This document shows positions 35,201 through 44,200 of a DNA stretch of 64,000 nt, piece after piece. Both the position numbers and the translations under genes were made by a program. The notes under the pieces were generated by a model that was not told the origin of the DNA, ran no database searches, and saw nothing but the letters and a program-made list of their open reading frames with translations. The DNA comes from Hyparrhenia diplandra. Taxonomy: Eukaryota > Streptophyta > Magnoliopsida > Poales > Poaceae. The stretch lies in contig JADLZK010010870.1 of the NCBI GenBank assembly GCA_015847255.1, forward strand, positions 124,001-188,000, in the 5' to 3' direction. Every line of letters starts with the position of its first letter. Position 1 is the first letter of the stretch.

Positions 35201-38200
35201 AGCTTCACAGCCCCCTCACCAAGACCACCCTCCATCTACCTCTCCAAAGAACCCGGTTCAAAGATCGGGCCGGACGAAGCATGCCGAGATCGACTTGCAC
35301 TTTGTTCGTGACCGGGTGGCTATCGGCAATGTCCCGGGTGCTTCCATTCCCGACCACCTCCCAGTTTGCCGACATCTTCACCAGGGTCTATCCTCCTCGA
35401 CGTTCTCGGAGTTTTGATCCAGCCTCAACGTAGCGGTGGCTAGTTGTGGCTGCGGGGCCCCCGTGTGTGTTGCTTTGATTGTCCAGTCTTGATCTCCGCT
35501 GCGCCCGGTAGTTCAAACTGCGGGGGTGTTAGTGTATATGAGTGAAGGCCCATTAGAGGCCGATGTACAGCAACTATATTGCCCACCCTTCTAGGGTTTG
35601 GAGGAATAGACAGTGGATATTTTCCCCTGACAGTTATTTCCTTCTAGCTTGTGTTTTTTTCTTTTGAGGATGTTCCTTGTGTTGAGCCTATCCATTAAAA
35701 AAAGCTAGGAGAAGACCCCGAGCTTATTGGAACACCTGGAATCCCAAACCCAAATGAACGGAGCAGGAGGTTGCACGTTCTTGTAAGGGAGATTGTAGAA
35801 CTTTGAGGAAGAGTAAGTCTTGTTTCCCCAAATGTACTGCCAAGTATTCAAAAAAAAAAAAAAAAAAAAAAATGTACTGCCAAGAATTCTTTGTATCGTG
35901 ATGAACTTGAATTGTTTGTATATAATCTTGAAGGCTTTGAAACTCTTGATATGCTTGTTCTGACATAAGGAGATGGAACTGGATCTCCAGGGAGTTGTTT
36001 GACATAAATTGTGCAACTGTGATATTCTTATTCTTTGCGAAAGAGAAGAGTCTTGGGTATTTGGTTTATAGTATGTTGTCATTCCAGATATCAGACCAAA
36101 AGAGGACAGTAGAGCCATCTCCAATTTTACATTCAGCAATTGCTCTGAATAAATCACAAAGTTATGTCCCTCCACCAAAAGGAGTCTCTATCAATTGTTG
36201 CATGAGGAACTTGACCACTGGGGTAATGGGAATTCCAAATAAGCTTGACCCAAAGGATTTCTTTTTTATTGTAGAGCTTGTCCAAATGCTTTAAGAGGAG
36301 GAAATTGTTCTGACTCCGGATATTAATAATTCCAAGGCCTCCTTTTCTTTTGGGCTTTTCACATTTCTTCCAAGCCACAAGGGGTTTCATTTTGGCATTG
36401 TTCTCAGACCCTCTCCAAAGACAATGTCTCCTTGATCTATCTATGTAGTCCAGGGCAATGGTTGGGACTTGAAGAGTACACATGGCAAAGGTGGGGAGGG
36501 AAGACAGGACCGAGTTGACAAGTTGTAGTCTTCCAGCATGAGTCAAGAAGTTTGAAGTGGTAGTGAGTCTTCTTTCAGTTTTACTCATAAGAGGCCCAAA
36601 ATAATCGACCCTGGGCTTTGTGGTACCCAAAGGTAACCCCAAGTAGGTGAAGGGCAAGGATTTAATTTTGCAACCAAACACTCCAGCCAAGAGATGAGCC
36701 TTGTTGTCAGAAAGATTCAAGGGGACTAGACATGACTTGTTGTAGTTGACCCTCAATCCAGTTGATTGTGCCAAAAAAAAAAAAAAGGCATTCATAAGTA
36801 TCCACATTTTCAAATCTAGAAGAGCATGATTTTTTTTTCAAAGTCATTATGTCAAGTGTTAAACATATCACAATCTTAAGGATTCAAAATTGCAAACACT
36901 TACATTTAAAGATCTGAGCTTCCAATGCATCTGTTGGTACAAGCGCTGAAAAAAAGAAATAATTTCACCCTTGTGTCAGACACCAAGCAAAAGTAACATA
37001 AAGAAGCTAGTAAACAGGTTTGATTTTTAAAGACTAATCTAAGAATAAGGATAGTACAGCAACCATATGAACTGAGCAAGCAACTAAGGGTTAGGAGAAA
37101 TTAAAAAGCAAAAACAGATAAACTAACGAAATACACCGAAACAATTTAAATACAGATTATGATGGCAGCTAGCCATGTAGAAGTACTCATTGTAGCTATC
37201 CATAATAACTAACTTGTTGCACAGTGTCAGTAAATTCTGCTTGGTAAGTTTGTGCAACCATGCCAATAATGTTAGCAATGGAGGAGTCTTAGGAAGCTCT
37301 CTCCACTCACTTGGCCAGGAGCTTAAGCTCGCTCTCACTCACTCGGCAGTCATTTGGTACTCACTTGGGAGGGAGAGGAGAGAACAAACCAGGTTTTGAG
37401 CACTGGGGTGTTTTCTCCTCCGATCCCTCCCGAAAGTGACTACCAACTGACTGCCAAGTGAGTGAGAGTGAGTGAGCCTCAGCTCCTGGGAGTGACTGCC
37501 GATTGAGTGAGAGACCTTCCTAAGCCTCCTCCATTGCTAACAAAAAGTCTTTAGAAATTACAAAGATACTACAGTAGTATATGAGCAAAAGGGAAGTGTG
37601 CATACAATGAAAACCTGAGTTCAAATAAACTATGATTTCATCAGAAATACTGACACCGTGAAGAATGTCACAAATTTTTCAACACTGTCAACCAGTAGTT
37701 AGATCAACAAAATTTTTCCTTCCCAGTTCCACATAGTATCCGGCTATACTTTAGCAAAACATAGCTAATGTATTCTAGCCCATAAACATAAACTCCTGCA
37801 TTTATTTATGATTACCACAGAAAGAAAAATGACCCAGGCCACAACTATAGTAAATGATCCAGAGTAAAAGGACGATTCAAAACATGATGATGCAGCAAGA
37901 ATTACCTTTGTTCCAGTTGTAATGGTGGAAGCATTTATTTGAGGTGGACGAATATTGTATTCTGCTAGCATGCTAAGCAACGAAGAAGTAAAAAGTATAG
38001 CTCTTCTTCCTCAACCTAGAACAATTCGATAGTAAATCCAGAAGTTCCCAGAAAGACAATTAAAAAGCATGTAATCTATTTCATAAAAAACAGTTGACAA
38101 CAACAAAACTGAGAACAGCCAAATGCAGAAAACTAGAGGTGATGCTTAACATAATTGTCACATCAAGTGTGTGGTTGACAAAATATACCCATGCCTCATC

Positions 38201-41200
38201 GATATGTAGGCCAAGGAGTCAAGATCCACATGTTATATTTTTTTGACCCGAAAATACAGCAGAGGAGACCCCCACTGTAAGAGATTTTTTATTATTTTTC
38301 AAAAAGAGGAAAAGTGCAAGGCATTTTTGTAATTGCAATATTTGGATCATGAACCAAAAAAACATAATGAAATAACGCACAAGATATAAAATAGGTAAAT
38401 AGGACATTGTATATAGAGATTTTTCTTGAAATGTACAATAGCACCATACTTTTAGTACATTTGACAGTCTCATATTGTCCTCAATATGGGTTTTCTTCTG
38501 GTTCAATTGTTTCAAAGCACCAGATATAGCTTCTTCCTGCTTCTCGTCAACAGCCTAGCAAATAGCAAACATTTCAATTAATAATAATTAATAAATAGTT
38601 CTACGAATGGAACAGAAAGCAAAGTGAGATGTGTAGACCATCCTCAAGTCTGTGAGCCTTCTCTCCAGAATATGTTTTTCACTCAGCAATCTCAGCTCCT
38701 ACCACAATAAAATAACTATAGTTATAAATTAGGCATAGTGGTAGAAGAAAAGAAACAAATGTTAGGGATTTACCCTTTTTTTACCCTCCTACCTTGAGAG
38801 ATGCCTCAGCAATTTTCTTGCGAAGCAACAAGATCTCGTCCTCTTGTGATTGTGATCTAAAGTAAAGTTTCTGCAAAAGGAAACATCAGAGGGTCAAAGG
38901 ACTTGGCACAGATTGAAAGAAACATCAAATTGCAACTTTTTCAAAGTCTGAAGAGTTTACCTTGGTCTCAGGATCCATGATACGAGTACTGGGATCTTCC
39001 ACAACTAATTCTTTGTGCAAGGATGCACCCTGTTTGGGACGACTTTTTGTGAGGAGCTCTTCTGAGATGTTAGCTGCACACAGAAGCATCAGGCTTAAGG
39101 AGATATATTGAGAATTTCGCTGTTTGGGCAGTCCTTTACACGTGGCTGATTGTCTGTTTTGAGTGTGAAAAGGCCATGATGCACATAATCTCTACCCATG
39201 TGTATGTGTCCTTTACACATGGCTGATTGTCTGTTTGAGTGTGAAAAGGCCATGATGCACATAATATAGGTGTTGATGCACTATCAAGACAAAGCTGTGG
39301 CTTGACAGACAGTAACTAGTAAGATAGATAGGATTTAAAGTCTTCCTAACTTAATGGCCATGACGGCTTTAACCTAGCTGTGCAACACTTACTACAACCG
39401 CACTGCACACACACATAAAAAATACCACAAGCAAACTTTTAACCTGTTTGGCCCTTCGTTCCTAGCCCTGGCACATAACATAGGATAAATCATACTGAAC
39501 TCAAAAGGTTTACATGAACATAATAGATCATATTGAACTCAAAAGGTTTACATGAACATAATAGTCAAGGATCTGAACAAATCACCTGGTGATTGCACAG
39601 AAGTTGAAGGGTTGTATGGAGGAGGTGGAGGAAAGGGGCTAGCACCAGGAGTAGGTTTTGTGGCACTAGGTCCACATAAGTTAGGGTCATTCGCAAATCT
39701 GCAAAAATGGACATGTATGAATAGCAGAGACGCTGAAAAAATGATGAATTTAGCTTTACCTGATGGTGGTGGATAATAAAAACAAATATTTGAACCTTGG
39801 CATGATTGATTGCAATTGAAAAATATATAGAAATGATAGCCAATATATATCGGGACTATCACACTTGTGAATGAGGTCACAAGGGGCCTACAAGGTGATA
39901 TCCCTTGGTGTATGCCCTTTGCTGATGATGTGGTGCTAGTTGACAAGAGTAGGGCAGGGGTTAATAGGAAGTTAGAGCTGTGGAGGCAAATGTTAGAGTC
40001 AAAAGGGTTCAGACTTAGTAGGACCAAGACCTAGTACATGATGTGCGATTTCAGCACGACTCGGCATGAGGATGGGAACGTTAGCCTTGATAGAAATGTG
40101 GCCAAGAAGGATACTTTTCGGTATATAGGATCGATGCTACAAAAGGATAGTGACATTGATGAAGATGTTAGGCAAAGAATTTCAACCGGTTGGTTGAAAT
40201 GGCGTCAAGCTTATGGCGTCCTATCTGACAAGAGGGTGCCACAAAAGCTAAAAGGTAAGTTCTATAGGATGATGATTTGCCCGGCAATGTTATACGGTGC
40301 AGAATGTTGGTTTACAAAAAGGAAACATGTCCAGCAATTGAGTGTAGCATAGATGTGTATGTTGTGTTGGTTTTGTGGGCACACAAGAAGGGATAGAGTT
40401 CAGAACGAAGATATTCGAGATAGGATCGGGGTAGCACCAATTGAGGAGAAATCCATTTACCATCGGTTGAGATGGTTTGGACATGTCCAACGGAGGCCTC
40501 CTGAGGCGCCGGTGCATAGTGGGGTTCTAAAGCAGGTCGATAATGTAAAGAGAGGTCGACCTAAACTGACTTGGGACAAGACGGTAAGAGAGACCTTAAG
40601 GAGCGGAATATCTCCAAGGATTTAGCTATAGATAGGAGCGCACTTGGAGACTAGCAATCAACGTGCCTGAACTGTGACCTTTTTTTCTTTTTCTGTTTAC
40701 CCCTAACTCTACCATCTGTCTTGTGCCCTTTTTTATGTTTTCTTATCTTTGTTGCCTGTGAGTTTCATCTCTAGCCTACCCTAACTGGCTTGGGACAAAA
40801 GGCTATGTTATTGTTGTTGTATCATACTAAATCCCGGTCAATTTCCATTAACCGCCTAACCGAATGAAAACAAATGACTCTTACTCAACTCAAGACCAGG
40901 ACTAGGTTGACCAACTACTAAATGATGACTTTGTCAAACAATAAGAGGCTCGATACTAACCGACATAACTATAACCGATACACAGGATTACAATCAACAA
41001 CGCATGGAAATGCAAAGGAAAATAGGATCTATATACTTAACATGCTTATCAAAGAGGATTCTAATGCCAAGGAAGTCTTAATTACAAAAACTTAGCACCG
41101 GTCAAGATTCTAAGATGGGAATAATTGTATGTAGTGCACCAATAAAAATATAAGAAGCCTTATGTTCTCTTTATTTGGGACAAATACATACCCAGCGTCA

Positions 41201-44200
41201 CCTTGTCTTCTTATGGCTTCCCCTGAGCCCAGTTCTTGAATTTCTGGTTCATTATCCAAGGACTCCAATGACACAGTAATCCTAGTGGTAACACAACCAT
41301 TTACCACTCAAAACTCATATGGGAAGAATAAAGGGTATGAAAAGAGCAGTTATAAAAGGAGGCTAGAGGAAGAGTGTACACCTGTTATCAGATCTTTTGT
41401 TTGCATCTTGCTTTGAACCATATACTCCAATTTCATATTGTTTATCAGAGCCTTCATTTGTGATCTCATCTGGAATTGGACTGTGATGTTCTAGAGATCC
41501 ATATTTTTCTTTTCGAGCTGCTGGACTCCTTTCTTTTTCACCGTAAAAGGCCCATCCACCAATCTTATGTTGACCCTATGAGGTCTAAATGCGGCCTCCA
41601 ATGGAGACTGTGCAGCCATTCTGCTGGATTCATCAGCAGCAGCGTTTCCTATTTTTGCAGAGATCTCTCTGAGGCCTGTCAAGTGTTCAAAACCAGCATC
41701 CACTGGGCTGTATTGCACCACCGTGTTAGCATTGAAGCCTAGTTTGAGCCTTCGAACATTGGCCATTGCTCCTTTCATAAAGGCGATGCAAAGTGAAGAA
41801 CAGATGAACTTGAAGTATTTGAGAACTGGGAATCCCTCGTAAAAAAGGATCCGTTCTGCTGGGGCAGTCTGGACATACAGCAAGAGAGCAGAGAGGGCAG
41901 GGAGTCCTTCAAGGATATCAACATCATCACTCGATAGGCCCATCACTTGAATCTTTAAAATCCCAATTAGGTGTAGTTTTCCAATCCACTTGGGAAGGGT
42001 GGAAAAGATGCAAATCCGCTGAACAACTCAAGCTTCTGAAGAAGAGCCGGAGGAGAGGACAAACTGCTAAATCCATCACAAGAAATAGCATTGCTTAATG
42101 TACTGGCCTCCAGAGTAGCATTACAGGAGCCTGCAGGTGACATAGTTAGAGACTTGAGATTGTTAAGTTTCGAGAGAACTGATCCCAGGCACTGCAACTT
42201 CTCCTCAAGATTGTCAGAAGGCATTGTAGAACAAGTGAGACGAAGATCTTGTAAATTGGTTAGCTCTCCTAGGTTGATCACATTGTCTGCTGAATTGCTC
42301 CTTACATCAAAGCACCCTAATGCCTGAAGAGATGTCATTTGGCCAATACCATTCGGCAGATTTGTGTCACTAGGAAGACTAAGGTGCAGCAGGCCTGGTA
42401 AATGAACAATATCTGGTGGAACCTCAGTTATTCTTGAATCTATTCTCAGTGTCTCCAAATGTTGTAGATCTTGCATTTTGGTTTGCAGATCCATAGTGAC
42501 ATTACATACTATCTCCAAATATCTCAGCCGAAACAATTGGCAGATAGTGGTAAGGTCGCAAATTTTGTTATCTTGGTCAACCCAAAGATGAAGGATCAGG
42601 ACACGAAGGAGCCGAAACTCTGCTATAGAAGGCAAAGACTTCAAGAGTCCAGAAAAACAAGTGATTGAACTTGCAACAGTCTTAATTTTGTGGGTTGTGC
42701 TGCATCTTCTGCATCGCCAAATTGGAGAGACAGTCGACGAACCTTATCAGCAAGTCTTATATTGACCTGAGAATGGTCAATAGCAGTGACAAAAAATTTT
42801 CTTCTATGGACTCGTACCTAATAACATTAAGTATCATGTAGTGCACTGCACAGGATAGCACTTCACCAATGCAGCTGGTATCTACAGGTTGGATCATTCC
42901 CTCATTAACAAGCTCATCAAAATAGGTACTTGCAACTTCCTCCTTGCCTTTCCCTTCTTGCGCACAAATAAAACCTTGAGCTATCCACTGCTTCACCAAA
43001 TCATCTTTCCAGATTATGTGGTCCTCTTTATATACACTAACATATAACATGCAAGCTTTTTAAATGACTAGGAAGATTGTTGTAACAAAGGCTAAGTACA
43101 TGTTTCATCCCTTCAATAGTTGGATCTGTTCTTAAATTTGACCTCAGTGATCTCCTTATGAAGTTACATTGCTCTACCAAGTTCTGTTGTCTTGCTAAAA
43201 GTCTTGCTGTAGTTATAGTTGCTAGTGGAAAACCACCACATTTTCTTACAATTTCAGATGAAACTTCAAACAATTGTTCATTGTTTTTAGATTGATTGAC
43301 AGGAAATCTACTAAAAAATAATTTTTCGACGTCGTCACTGAGAGGTTCCATCTTAAAAATATGCTTAGAATTATGACCAGAACATATCTGAGCTACAACA
43401 TTAATTTCTGTTGTAGCAAGTACTCTACTGCAACATGTATCATCTGGCAAAGCATGACGGACAATATCCCACATTGATGGAGCCCATACATCATCAATTA
43501 TAATGAAATACCTGCAAGAACATTTTATACATTTTTAATGGAACAATCACCACCTTCATAAGATCTGATATTAAAATATTGGGAATTAAGTGGACCAAAT
43601 CAAAGTTCAGGGGTTATTTCTGTGGAGTAAAGGGGACTTTCCTTAATTAGGAACTAATCAACATGTCATGTACAGTCAGGTATATGATATTATTTTTAAT
43701 TTTATAATGAATACTCCATCTGTCCTAAATAAGTACAAATCTCGCTTTCCGAGAAGTCAATTGACTAGGTATACAAAAAATAACATTAATATTTGTATCT
43801 CCAAATAACTTTATTATGAAGTTAACTCCACACACAATGTAATTATACTTATTACAAGCGAGTTTTTTCGACAAAAATTATACTTATCACTATAAATACA
43901 AGCATTTTTTTATATATAATATTTGGTTAAACTTAAAAAGTTTGGCTCATCGAGAAGTTTAAATGTGCTCTTATTTTAGGACATAGGGAATACCAAATCT
44001 TCCCTCCCTTTTTTAACTGTTGTAATCGCTTTCCGATAAACAACTTTGACTAAATTTATTAAAAAATATATAAAAATATTTATGATACATAATTAGTATC
44101 ATTAGATAGATCACTGAATCTATTTTCGTAATAAAAATTTATTTGGAAAATATAAATTATGCTAATATTTTTCTCTAAGAATCTAGTCAAACTACCGGCA

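Larger units (their letters stand above)
33401..35632 (+). mobile_element. Compact Ty1/copia element with 106-bp LTRs
   Basis: Two 106-bp direct repeats starting TGTTAG and ending CTAACA or CTGACA bound a 2.2 kb element. Flanking pentamers are gttac (33396-33400) and gttat (35633-35637), a target duplication with one change. A purine run, cggggg, precedes the 3' LTR. The inside retains integrase and RNase H remnants but no gag and almost no RT. It is inserted in the LINE of 32873-36780 in the opposite orientation. Confidence 0.85.
32873..36780 (-). mobile_element. 5'-truncated LINE (with nested copia) in an intron
   Basis: Perfect 15-bp duplications, aaaaaaggcattcat (32858-32872 and 36781-36795), bracket a minus-strand LINE. 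Its 5' end (right) begins inside the RT domain at AQSTGLRVNYNKS. 36154-36780 encodes the rest of RT with the typical YLGLPLG motif. Towards the 3' end, the zinc-binding region HLFFSCPFSQACW is at 33039-33368. A T-run at 32872-32878 is the remnant of its poly(A). A copia element (33401-35632) splits the zf-RVT part. The LINE lies in the intron between exons 32231-32329 and 36904-36945, so splicing could still bypass it. Confidence 0.88.

Noticed and set aside
39132..39265. CRISPR-like repeat array
   Set aside because: Only two units of a tandem duplication in a plant intron; no regular spacers.
41491..41580. NLR C-terminus ending at TAG 41491 (VNIRLVDGPF...)
   Set aside because: Open only by chance over about 30 codons; the other frame here (HKIGGWAFYG onward) continues with matched splice phases. 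Kept as an alternative in the gene entry.
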